This document shows positions 25,009-33,802 of a stretch of DNA of 64,000 bases, piece after piece. The stretch is from the NCBI GenBank assembly GCA_020002185.1, contig CM034534.1:69727946-69791945 (forward strand), in the 5' to 3' direction. Below the pieces are notes generated by a model. It was not told the origin of the DNA and did not search any database. It saw only the letters and a program-made list of their open reading frames with translations. Positions within the stretch are counted from its first letter, which is position 1. Each line of letters starts with the position of its first letter. This DNA comes from Paraescarpia echinospica (Eukaryota; Annelida; Polychaeta; Sabellida; Siboglinidae). The position numbers and the translations under genes are program-made.

Positions 25009-26414
25009 GTTTTATTTGGAATTGTATAAATCATACATGCAAATATAAACAATCCGTAAAACAATTGACAAAATGATATACAATTCCAGGTTGACAGCGG
25101 AGCCAATTAAGGCTGTAACCAGTTTGCTTTAATTATTCCAATATAAGATGATAATGATTACGTAAACTAGTCGCCGTCATCCCCAAAATAACTATTATTA
25201 AAAATGATTTCACGTGTAGTGTGTTGGTTACGTTGCTATAATCAATAGAACATATATGTAAATTTAATAACATTAATATTAGATGATAAATGTTCACATA
25301 AGTAGTCTTGCGAAAAAAAACGTGGTTATGCCAAACTTCAGCAATGGTAAAACACCTAAGTAGAATAACATTATATCAAACACATATGTCAGACGTTTCG
25401 GGGTGGAATGAAATTAAACTAGAACACCATACCCCCTTACAACATTTGCCTTTAATGATAATATAAAACTATTTAAATTGGGTTTATTTTGTATAACAGT
25501 TGGAATTGTATTTCAGATCATCGGACCTTTACATAGCAAACTGTTCGAAGATCTTTGAGTAGAACTAATAATAGGACGTATATTACAGGTTTGTCTTGTT
25601 TTGTAAAAGTGAATGTCATAGATAAATGTAAAAATATCCGATAACGAATGTGGCAGACTACCGTGGACATAATTATACATGAATTTTCCAACTTCAATTT
25701 CAAAAATAGCATGCAATTTTATTAGATTTAAACATGTAAAGAGGGGATGTGAATGTTCCCAATAGTTTGTTTTAAGAATGGAACGAACTAATGAATACTT
25801 TTTTCGATATGTGTTTTGTATGTGGATCCCCACAAAATGATTCCGTGTGTCAAGTAGGGATAAACTAAAGTGTAATCAATTGTTTCAAGTGCAGCTACTG
25901 GAAGGTAGCGGTTAACTTTATTAATTATGTATAAAGCACTAGTTAGCTTGTTTTTGCATGCATTTATATGTTCATGCCAATCAAGTCTGAAGGCCTAGAA
26001 ATGTTATAAATGTTGTTTGCTGAATTATGTTATTAGCTATCGCTAATAATAATTAAAATCTAAAAAATAAAATGCATTTTGTCTTAGAAATGTTTTAAGA
26101 TAGTTTATTGGCACGCTAATATTTCAAGTTCGTTATTCATATCTTTATATATTTCATTAACTTGTTTTCCAGTTTTGTATATAGTAGTGTCATCAGCAAA
26201 CAATATTGTTTTGCACATATTTACACAGAATGGAAGGTCATTAATATATAATATAAACAAAAGCGGACCGAGGATAGACCCTTGTGGGACACCGTGTGTA
26301 ACATCCTGCTGAAGTGAGTCACTAGAACTGGACTTAACATACTGTTTCCTGTTTGAAAGGTATCTCTTATACCATTTGAGTGGAGTACCCCGTATACCGT
26401 AATATTCAAGTTTG
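25009..26414 (-). pseudogene. LINE reverse transcriptase, 3' segment (left copy)
   Basis: The minus-strand translation includes GIRGTPLKWYKRYLSNRKQY, GVPQGSILGPLLFILYINDL and LFADDTTIY, the RT fingers and the catalytic FADD box. It is followed by a C-terminal region with stops (for example after the ELEILACQ stretch) and a non-coding 3' part reaching the AGT tail. The wording fits the CR1/Jockey group of non-LTR elements. Frameshifts and stops make it inactive. Confidence 0.85.
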
Positions 26415-27075
26415 TGTAATAGGAGAGTTAGTCAAAGAAGTGGTACAACTACAAGTGAAAGAGAAAAACATTGAAAAAAAAAAAGAGTTTTGTAATCATC
26501 TTCAACCTGCCAGAAACAACACCACAACTAAAAACCACAAGACAACAACATGACAAAGAACAAATCCTAGAAATCTGCACAGAAATAGACAATAATTTTA
26601 CAGACACTGACATCACAGAAATCCGGCGGCTCGGGGAAGCCAAAGAAAATGCAAACAGCCCCAGACCAATACTGATTACAGTAACGCACATTGACAAAAA
26701 CGCACCCTTCTTTGAAAGTTCCATCACGTCAAGGACAATTATAAGTTAAAAAAAAAAAAATTACCACAACAAAACCAAATAAGAAAGAGAAGAATCTAAA
26801 AAGCTCTATGAAGAAGCAAAGAGACAGGAAGGAGCAGATGAGTCGGGAGAATACCTGTACACAGTCAGTCCACCATGGGAAAGAAGAACAAAAATGATAA
26901 GGAAAAGCCAACAAAGATTACATATCCACCTAGAACAACAGACGGGAAAACGAACGTAAACAAAGATAATCTTAATGAGATAGGCAGCATTCAGTGTTTT
27001 TATACCAATGCTGACCAATTAAGGAACAAACAAAATGAATTTGAACAAATAATCAAAGAACTAACACACTTTTGA
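26415..27075 (+). pseudogene. LINE 5' segment, inverted (ORF1-like plus start of endonuclease)
   Basis: This segment is in opposite orientation to the RT segment and abuts it at about 26414. It reads SFVIIFNLPE and later ITEIRRLGEA, an ORF1-like or N-terminal region. Then comes SIQCFYTNADQLRNKQNEFE, the usual first block of the AP-endonuclease domain. The sequence ends there. A 5' part inverted against the 3' part is the outcome expected from twin priming during LINE integration. Confidence 0.8.
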
Positions 27076-28079
27076 ATATTATGATTGAGACTGAAACGTT
27101 TGTTTCCCGCGAAAACAAGATATATCATGTTAAACTTAAAATTATAGTTGTAATGTCAACCACTCGCTCATCATGTATATTAGATTAAACAGTTTGTGGA
27201 TAGATAATAATGATTAGGATTCGTGGTCTACACGTTAGTTTTTTTTAGCAGTACGAGTAAAAGTGGATTTATTCCATAAATAATAAAGCTTTCACACAAA
27301 AATATTTAAATGATTAGGCCCTACAATATATGACAATTCTGGTTTGTTTTAATGTACCTAACAATAGGCCTATGCAATATATTAAAGTAAAACATGAAAA
27401 CATCAGAGTAACTCGGCCATTGTATTTGTAATCATAATGTAGTGTGTTCAATCATTACAACATCACACACTTGTAATGTATATATTGATCACATGTCCTA
27501 GTTGAATAATAACAAATATACTTTCACACCTGGGTTGCATACATCTACAGTCAACACGGAAACATTGTTGAGACGTATTGGGTGTTTAGTCTACGTTAGG
27601 CTAGGCGAGAATTAAGAACAATATTGTAGTGGATTATCGCATATATATAAAGAAACTACTGACATCTTATAAATTGTGTGTAAGTTTCCAGTTGTCGCCT
27701 GCACTTTGGCCTGTAGAGAAAAAAAGGTTATACTGTAAACAATAATAGGTGGCGGCCGACTAAAATGAAACAATTCAAACAAAAAGTGTCGTCCAAATAT
27801 TGTGTTTGTCGCCGCATAATAAGACACGGGGTCGACACATTCGTGAGCAGGAAACATTCAACAATTGTTATTTAACGGAATGTGACAGAGTTGAGCAGGA
27901 AAGTGTTGTCCACTTCTGTTATTGGTCAGTAGTCAGTCAGTGTAGTGGACACGAGTGGACATCGCAACATGCAGCAGTTTATCGTCTGTTGTACACGTAT
28001 TATGTAGTTCAGTATGCGATAGCGAGTGACGGGGTCGTGTGTTTGTGGTGTTTAATCAAGGAATATAATTCATCTACAG
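27076..28079. other. Outer arm, presumed intron or intergenic sequence
   Basis: No domain was found. The 94-codon frame ending near 28084 has no recognisable signal and overlaps the LRR exon in another frame. Confidence 0.4.
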
Positions 28080-28172
28080 CTTGAGCTTCAACGCCGCCGT
28101 ATTTCGTGACGACGACGCGGCGCGGACGCTTGGAACCGTCGTCGCGTCAATGCGACAACTACGTGAAATATA
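28080..28172 (+). CDS. Leucine-rich-repeat gene, exon A (left copy)
   Basis: Acceptor ttcatctacag| and donor ATATA|gtaagt bound a 93-nt exon, phase 2 in and phase 2 out. It encodes LSFNAAVFRDDDAARTLG and then SMRQLREIY. With exon B the reading gives LREIYLDGCGLTDVGLSHIV (right copy) or LREIYLGGCG (left copy). This is the L..L.L..CGLTD.GL..I pattern of RNI-type leucine-rich repeats, as found in F-box/LRR and NLR-like proteins. The split Tyr codon joins perfectly with exon B. No further exons are evident, so it is a gene fragment unless they lie outside the window. Confidence 0.75.
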
Positions 28173-28329
28173 GTAAGTTTAATTATGTATTACAACATGT
28201 GTTAACAGTGTAGTTGTTGTTGTTGCGTTAATGTAACATGTCGACGTGGAGGAGTTGAGAGAAGTGCGTTTGTGAGACGAAAGATGTGTGTTGCTGGTGA
28301 GATAAAACAACTTGTTGTTTACGTTACAG

Positions 28330-28416
28330 CCTTGGCGGGTGTGGACTGACGGACGTCGGACTCAGTCACATCGTGGACGGCCTCACGCGGGGCTGTCCAC
28401 TTTTGACCGGGTTCGG
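28330..28416 (+). CDS. Leucine-rich-repeat gene, exon B (left copy)
   Basis: Acceptor acgttacag| and donor TTCGG|gtaagg bound an 87-nt exon, phase 2 in and out. It encodes one 28-29 residue repeat (CGLTDVGLSHIVDG, then TRGCPLLTGF). One-repeat-per-exon structure with symmetric phase is typical of RNI-type LRR genes. The left copy starts LGGCG, the right copy LDGCG. The intron between A and B is 157 nt. Confidence 0.75.
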
Positions 28417-29029
28417 GTAAGGACACATTTCCTTATTCACCCCACATCATTTCACATTAACCCCGTCACACCAATGATGGCTTAAGTATTTCATTTTAAT
28501 AGACTTATCAGTCTTATGACTTATGGAGCTATGTTGTTTATTTTGGCAGTTAAAAAAAAATTGTACACATCAATTCTCTAATTATTATTAACATTCCGTA
28601 AACGTTACCTTTTTAATCGAACTGTTTAAATTGTAAATTAAGGCCTGACACGGGTATTAAAATCGTGATTTTTCATAAAATTTGTGAAAAAGAGATTGTT
28701 TTTTTGTGTCATATCCTTGAGCCGAGGCTTGATGTTTTGTATGTTAACTATGGATAAAGTTCACTTTTATTACAAAACACATGTGTCTAAACAACGTTTA
28801 TTCTTTAATAAAGGGTACCTGTAATAACTTAAAGTCCAACTTGTGGTCAAGCGACAGCAATACATTTGAGATTACTCGAACTTCACGCCCTGACAACGTT
28901 TTCGTCCATACATCGTTCACAATTTTTTTGATACCACAGTAAACAACAACACGTCGTCTGTCTGTTAAACTTGGTCATTGGTCCGCCCTTTTATCCAGAT
29001 TCGGCGTATTATCCGTATAGAGTAATATC
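28417..29029. other. Outer arm, no gene recognised
   Basis: AT-rich. No continuing LRR exon with a phase-2 acceptor could be identified. Confidence 0.4.
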
Positions 29030-29174
29030 AAAGCATTTAAATAACCAAGCATAGTCACTCAGCGATCCGCCATTTTGAATTTGAACTGGTATAGCGTAGA
29101 CAATATCATTACGTTCACACATGGATAACAGAGGGCCCTGCGCGAGTGACTATGCTTGGTAATTTAAATGCTTT
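29030..29174. mobile_element. Short MITE with ~31-bp inverted ends (left copy)
   Basis: The left end 'aaagcatttaaataaccaag' continues to 'catagtcactc'. The right end 'gagtgactatgcttgg' continues to 'aatttaaatgcttt'. These are reverse complements with one to two differences. The 145-bp body has no coding potential. The mirror is at 54725-54869. Confidence 0.7.
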
Positions 29175-29317
29175 GGTAATATATATGCAAGCTAGTTTAT
29201 GCCGATCATCGCCTTATTTGGCAAGAAAGACCGACATGCATCATCATCGGGATGTTCCGTAGCAATTCGCTGAAGGACGTTGCCTTATACGGACAGTGAT
29301 TTTACCCACAGTGCAAC

Positions 29318-29536
29318 ATGTTGCTACTTCTGACAGTAAGCAAACGCACGATGCGCGCCGGCAAATTTTTAGTTACGATGGCGAATGTTTATGATATTGA
29401 TACTTTAGAAGATCGTAAGCGTATGAAATTTCACACAAAGCACAGATTCGATAAAAGCAAACGTAGGCAAGCGAAAGTGCTGCAAATGGCGCGGAAAAGT
29501 GACGTTTGGCGGCGAGAGCACCGACGGAACAACTGA
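29318..29536 (+). CDS. Basic small ORF, possible transposase N-terminus (left copy)
   Basis: The frame encodes 72 residues rich in Lys and Arg (for example RKRMKFHTKHRFDKSKRRQ). It lies upstream of the transposase fragment on the same strand and could be its DNA-binding N-terminal part. It is identical in sequence to its mirror at 54363-54581. There is no family match I can name. Confidence 0.35.
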   Translation: MLLLLTVSKRTMRAGKFLVTMANVYDIDTLEDRKRMKFHTKHRFDKSKRRQAKVLQMARKSDVWRREHRRNN

Positions 29537-29639
29537 CAGCTGCATCGCGGGGGGGGGAGGCGGAGATGGCGGGATTGAGACGGCTACTTAAATACTAGCC
29601 AACACTTCAATTTCACGCAGTAGTACGAAACTACAAATT

Positions 29640-29715
29640 ATGAAAACTGCTGATGATAAAAGAGACCAAGAAGAAGCAGAACCGACGCATGTTCACTTCA
29701 CAGATGTTGGAAATG
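29640..29715 (+). CDS. Possible short 5' exon (left copy)
   Basis: ATG opens 25 codons (MKTADDKRDQEEAEPTHVHF onward) and ends at a strong donor, AATG|gtaagt, phase 1. The next visible acceptor (30214-30216) would need phase 0 for the transposase frame, so the join is not clean. The mirror is at 54184-54259. Confidence 0.3.
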
Positions 29716-30216
29716 GTAAGTAATGACTAGTGAATAAATCATAACGGTAGTCATTTAATGTAGTTATAGAAAGAAAAAAAAACACTTACAGACGTTCTTC
29801 TTTTGTAAATACATTAACAAATGCATGCATTACTAACTTTATAAATACATAATAAGTGCATTTATTGAATAAGAATGCAAACACAAGTACCAGTATGAGG
29901 TAAAAATTATGCATGTTAATACCACTGATTCTGGTAACAGGAAGTACTGACTAGTAAATATCGTTTATTTACTAATAAAAAAATCATATAACTGCCCACA
30001 TGATGCACAAAGTATGCATGTTGATACCACGGATTATGGTAATAGAAGGAACTTACTTGGACATATGATTTATTGACCAGGAAATAAATCATATAAGGTC
30101 CCACATGATCCATAAGCACATTATTCTTGTGTTAATTCCTTGCATTCTGTTTCAATTTTGTTGAATACATGAATGTTTTTATAACAACATATACATTTTA
30201 TTCAATACTTTCTCAG
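29716..30216. repeat. Two diverged ~95-bp direct repeats
   Basis: Phrases 'atgcatgttaataccac...tctggtaacaggaagtactga' (about 29908) and 'atgcatgttgataccac...atggtaatagaaggaactta' (about 30013) are followed by similar 'aatcatataa' and 'cacatgat' blocks. The rest is AT-rich, presumably intronic. Confidence 0.5.
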
Positions 30217-30746
30217 CTCCATCTCCACGCTGGTGTATTGCAGACATACACTGTGTCAACTCTGTTGAAGAAGGTCGAATGTCCAGAATGCCTCGACTCT
30301 GAAGCTCTTCAACCGAATGTCATCGACACTGACCCCAAGGGATTTACAGTACACCTGAAGTTAGCGTGATGCAAGTGTGCTCGTGAGTTCGACAGCACAT
30401 ACTCTTCACCATGCATTCCTTCCATCGCCAATACGTCTCCATTTACATCAATGATACCATGGTCTTGTTCTTCAATAGCCTGGGACTGGATCACACAGCA
30501 GTGAAGGAGTTTTGTGGCATCCTCGGCATTCTGGCAATGCATCTGACCACATTTCAAGAGAATGAGAAGAAGATCATTAGCAAAGAGATTGAGGCAACAA
30601 CTAACGTTCTTCAGAGGATTGCAGCCATTGTGTGTGAGGTGAACCAAGTGCTTGATCCAGAATTTCCAGCAACACAACCTGTGCCTGTCACTGTCAGCTT
30701 TGACTGTATTTGGCAGAAGCGCGGACACACGTCAGTAGTAATATAG
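30217..30746 (+). pseudogene. Mutator-like transposase fragment, truncated (left copy)
   Basis: One frame gives LLKKVECPECLDSEALQP and, after an in-frame TGA at 30367-30369, CKCAREF: a CxxC...CxC zinc-binding pattern. A shifted frame from 30411 reads MHSFHRQYVSIYIND through FQENEKKIISKE to VPVTVSFDCIWQKRGHTS. The VSFD.(T/I)W.KRGH block is the start of the catalytic domain of animal Mutator-like transposases. The frame stops just past it at 30746. A stop, a frameshift and loss of the rest of the catalytic core make it inactive. Confidence 0.7.
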
Positions 30747-32211
30747 GTGGTCCAGCGGGGACCGAATGATTATGAGTAGAGGAAGAGGAAAGACGTCTTA
30801 ACTAGGTCAAGTCCAAGTACCCGGATGTAGGTCAAAGGTCAAGGTCAAATACCTGGATGTAGGTCAAGTAGCGTCCCCAGCGGATTTCTTCGGAACTAAA
30901 TAGTACGCGTAGCGATTTTTTCGGAACTATTTCCCCATGGCGGATACGTAGCTAACTACAAACAACACTGGTGCCACCTTACGGACAAGGTTTGGACTAA
31001 ATGTAGGAGTACTACCTAATTTGGTGCGTCTTATTTATGAAAATTGGCGCCCCTTGGTGGAAAGGTTACGAACTGAAAGAGAAGTACAAATAACTCCCCC
31101 TAGCGGATTTCAGTGAACCAAATATCGATACTGCTTAAGTTCGTGTCTCTTGTTTCTTTTTTCTCTTTTTACTATAAAAATAAGTCAAAGACGTCATTAA
31201 ATAGGTAAGTGACGTCGTTAATTAGGCAATTGCGCATGCGCAATGGTGTCTTTTCTTATGCCCGTTAGGTTGTCGACCATTTGTTTAGGTGTAGGCCTCT
31301 CCTAGCCTATACATTTACAACTTTAACATAGGTCCAAACCTGACGATTAGATAGAGAGAACTAATAAAATAAGTCAAATTATGGCATATCTGATCACCAT
31401 ACAGATCTACGACCTTCCCATCGCCCTGTTTGTAAATTGTTACCTATCAATGTCTCTTATAGTCAACCATTTGTTTAGGTATATGCCTCTCCTAGCATAT
31501 ACATTTACAACTTTAACATAGGTTCATTCCTGACGAATCGGTAGAGAACTAATAAAATAAGTCAAATTTTTTCATTTCTGGTTACCACACAGATCTACGA
31601 CCTGCACGTCACCCTTTTTATAAATGTTTCCCTATCAATGTCTCTTATTACTTGCATACGTCGACTTCTTCCGGTATTATCAAATAGGTGTTTGTCAATT
31701 TTTGCGTACCCATGTATGTTATTAATGGCAGACGTGAAGTGATTCCTGAACATGTAACATTCTTTGAGACATCTTTATCAACAAAATTGAGGTCTCGCAA
31801 TGTTTTAACATTTATCAGTGCTATAGTTTTTAAACAACGCTACAGTTTTACATAGGACATTTGCACTTACCTCAGTTGATTACCCGGATGCAAGCTGGTA
31901 TGGACTTGTATTCCCAAAACTCCCCCTGACGGATATATCATGAACTACAAACATCATCCCTGGCGGATATCAGTGAACCAAATATCGATAGTGCTTAAGT
32001 TCGTGTCTCTTGTTTTTGTCAAGTGCTTACTCCTGGTGGATACATCATCATCAACCGAAAGCACCCCTGTTAGATAAGTGGTGAACTAAATAACTACTCT
32101 GCAGTCCGCGCTTTTGTACTTTCTACTCTGAGGTCCGTGCTTTTGAATTTTCTATTCTACAATTCGTGATATTTCGGCACGCCCACGTGACTTTTCGGCA
32201 CATTCACTAAC
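30747..32211. other. Non-coding stretch with nested direct repeats
   Basis: Short phrases recur: 'ctagcggattt' variants, 'caagtaccc/cctggatgtaggtcaa', and a 'gtgaaccaaatatcgata' block at about 31112 and 31975. A CTCF-like motif, ccaccaaggggcgcc, lies on the minus strand at 31046-31060. No coding signal was found. Confidence 0.5.
31268..31640. repeat. Two ~190-bp tandem direct repeats (left copy)
   Basis: Two units start at about 31272 and 31463 ('accatttgtttaggt', then 'cctctcctagc'). They share 'atacatttacaactttaaca' and 'cacagatctacgacct'-like blocks. The second unit is where the right arm resumes after the N gap (31598 pairs with 52301). Confidence 0.8.
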
Positions 32212-32219
32212 TATATAAG
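32212..32219 (+). promoter_or_regulatory. TATA box of the RPA-like/NADAR locus
   Basis: TATATAAG lies 62-69 nt upstream of the ATG at 32281, implying a 5' UTR of about 35 nt. A cacgtg E-box (about 32184-32190) and repeated 'ttttcggcac' phrases lie just upstream. Confidence 0.7.
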
Positions 32220-32280
32220 CGCGGTGTTTTACCAATCGGAGCGTCATTCATATCACGACGACAGCACGGCTAACATCATT

Positions 32281-32838
32281 ATGTTGAAGACACCTTACTA
32301 CCGACCTCGCAATGCGGCAGACTCAAGCGACGAGGACGAGCCGACGAGCCGACCCATCGTGCCGTTGATCAACCGCCCTGCCGAGCCATCGGAACCAGAC
32401 GTCGTGGACATCTCGGCTCTAGAAGCAACGGTAAGCGCCGACGCCGTTATCAAGATCAGAGGTCTCCTCAAAGACAAAGTACGCCAGCATACTCCCTTCT
32501 ACACCGGGTGCAGATACTGCAAGAAGCGTATGATTGTCGACGGTAGGGGACATTTGCAATGCGAAAGACACGGTTACGTTGCCTCCGACATGCATTTCGT
32601 GGTGTGCATGTGCTTTGTCGAGACAGCGACGGGTCGATCTATATGGCTGACTTTGTTCGATCAGTGTATGGCTGTTCTCCTAGACGTGAATGCCGTGACG
32701 TTTGCTGGTATGGACGAAACGATGCAGACTTACAAACTGAACTCACTGACGGGAACTCGTGTGTCTCTCACCATAAAGAAAACTCGACGAGATACTTACA
32801 CAAACTTCAACGTCACTCGCGTGGAGGTGATACACTAG
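32281..32838 (+). CDS. RPA70 C-terminal-like zinc/OB-fold protein (unspliced product)
   Basis: The ORF encodes 185 residues from the first true ATG. Residues 1-50 are polar with an acidic SSDEDE patch and many prolines. Residues 74-97 read FYTGCRYCKKR and HLQCERHG, giving candidate zinc ligands Cys77, Cys80, Cys94 and His97. SIWLTLFDQCMAVLLDVNA (120-138) matches the 'W.TLF...A..LL...A' strand-helix block of the RPA70 C-terminal DNA-binding domain. That family binds single-stranded DNA in replication and repair; some DNA transposons and viruses carry relatives. Human-type proteins have Cys at the fourth ligand, so His97 is a variant. The TATA box is well placed. A GTAAGC donor begins after codon 50, so splicing would remove the whole zinc/OB domain. 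Confidence 0.72.
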   Translation: MLKTPYYRPRNAADSSDEDEPTSRPIVPLINRPAEPSEPDVVDISALEATVSADAVIKIRGLLKDKVRQHTPFYTGCRYCKKRMIVDGRGHLQCERHGYVASDMHFVVCMCFVETATGRSIWLTLFDQCMAVLLDVNAVTFAGMDETMQTYKLNSLTGTRVSLTIKKTRRDTYTNFNVTRVEVIH

Positions 32839-33454
32839 GCTCCGTACCCTGTTTCAGCCTCTCTCTGTTGCCATCCCTGCCGATGTGACAACTTCCGCCG
32901 ACACGGCCGATGTGACAACTGTCAGCCGTCCACATTCATCGTCTGTCAACCGAACAGTCGTTCCATCAAGCCTCTACGCACCGGAACCTCAACCCGAACC
33001 GGAGGTCGCTGTGAAACCGCAACGAGTTGAATTTTCAGGGGCCGACTCACCCTTGTCAAACCTTTACCCATGCAGGGTCAAAGAATTCGGTCGGGTCTTT
33101 AATTCGGTCGAGCATGCCTATCAATACAGGAAGGCATTGTTACACGGCGACGTCGAATGCGCAGAGCGCATCAAAGCTGCAAAGCTTGCGCACTTGGCAA
33201 AACGAAAAAGCAAATAGATTGGAGAGACGAGATCTGGTTGGAACGATGTCCGTGTTCACTGGATGCGACATTTGCTCCTCGCAAAGTTCAAGGCGTCAAA
33301 GGATTTGCGAGCCGTATTGTTGGCAACCGGAAATGCTGAACTGGTGGAGCGTGTATCATCGAAAGAGGGCTTTTGGGGACTTGGTCGTGGCTACAAAAAT
33401 GGACGAAACACTCTCGGAAAACTATTGTGCAGTGTCAGCGCTAATTACTTGTAG
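32281..33454 (+). CDS. NADAR (YbiA-like) domain protein, spliced product with in-frame TAG
   Basis: Exon 1 (32281-32430, 50 codons) would join exon 2 from 32858 in phase 0. Exon 2 opens with a Thr/Ser/Pro-rich linker. It then reads FSGADSPLSNLYPCRV (33034-33081) and VEHAYQYRKALLHGD, the two N-terminal signature blocks of NADAR. The same frame later gives WMRHLLLAKFKASKDL, LLATGNAELVE, FWGLGRG and GRNTLGKLL, the C-terminal blocks. One TAG at 33215-33217 interrupts this frame between the halves. NADAR enzymes cleave N-glycosidic bonds, including those of riboflavin-pathway intermediates and ADP-ribosylated guanine. With the TAG respected the product is 169 residues and lacks the second half; the whole frame spans about 248 codons. 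It may be a pseudogene, a sequencing error or a readthrough case. Confidence 0.68.
32431..32857 (+). other. Predicted alternative (retained) intron, 427 nt
   Basis: Donor GCAACG|gtaagc sits at an exact codon boundary of the RPA-like ORF. Acceptor ccctgtttcag| sits at an exact codon boundary of the NADAR frame. The NADAR frame has no ATG of its own near its start, so it needs an upstream exon. Retention gives the RPA-like protein and removal gives the NADAR protein. This is a prediction from sequence only. Confidence 0.6.
33215..33217 (+). other. In-frame TAG inside the NADAR frame
   Basis: TAG follows AAAAGCAAA. The same frame is open for 78 codons afterwards and carries the second half of the domain. 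One base change would account for it. Confidence 0.75.
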
Positions 33455-33565
33455 ACACTGCGTTGTGTAATGTCGACACTTCATTGCGAGACTCTGTATC
33501 AATGTCTAGTCTCGGGTTCTTGTAGTTACGAAGCTTGACATGTAAATACGTTTGTGTTGTTCACG

Positions 33566-33571
33566 AATAAA
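33566..33571 (+). terminator. Poly(A) signal AATAAA for the RPA-like/NADAR locus
   Basis: AATAAA lies 112 nt after the final stop of the NADAR frame. Nothing coding follows before the tandem array. Confidence 0.6.
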
Positions 33572-33589
33572 CGGTGCAAACCTTATCTT

Positions 33590-33802
33590 GTGTCTTTACT
33601 TAACCAAACTAAGACCAACGACTTCCACGAATCAAACTTTGACTAGCGAGATGCACGAACCAATCATTCAAACAAACTTGTCTGACAAATGAAACACCAA
33701 ACACTTAGACCAACGAGTGACAAGAACCAAACTTGTTGAACAAACGAAACACCAAATACTTAGACCAACGAGTGACAAGAACCAAAAGATACACATGCAA
33801 AA
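33590..33802. repeat. Short direct repeats next to the array
   Basis: The phrase 'gaaacaccaaa(c/t)acttag' followed by 'accaacgagtgacaagaacc' occurs twice (about 33690 and 33748). A related phrase, 'cgaaacattaaacttagccc', occurs on the far side of the array at 36025. Confidence 0.6.

Noticed and set aside
32224..32280. GTG start of the RPA-like ORF, which would add 19 residues
   Set aside because: Animal genes normally start at ATG; the TATA box position fits the ATG at 32281.
33157..33339. A shifted frame reading DWRDEIW, first taken as evidence of two frameshifts in NADAR
   Set aside because: The original frame continues past the TAG into the same C-terminal blocks, so one stop codon explains the break more simply.
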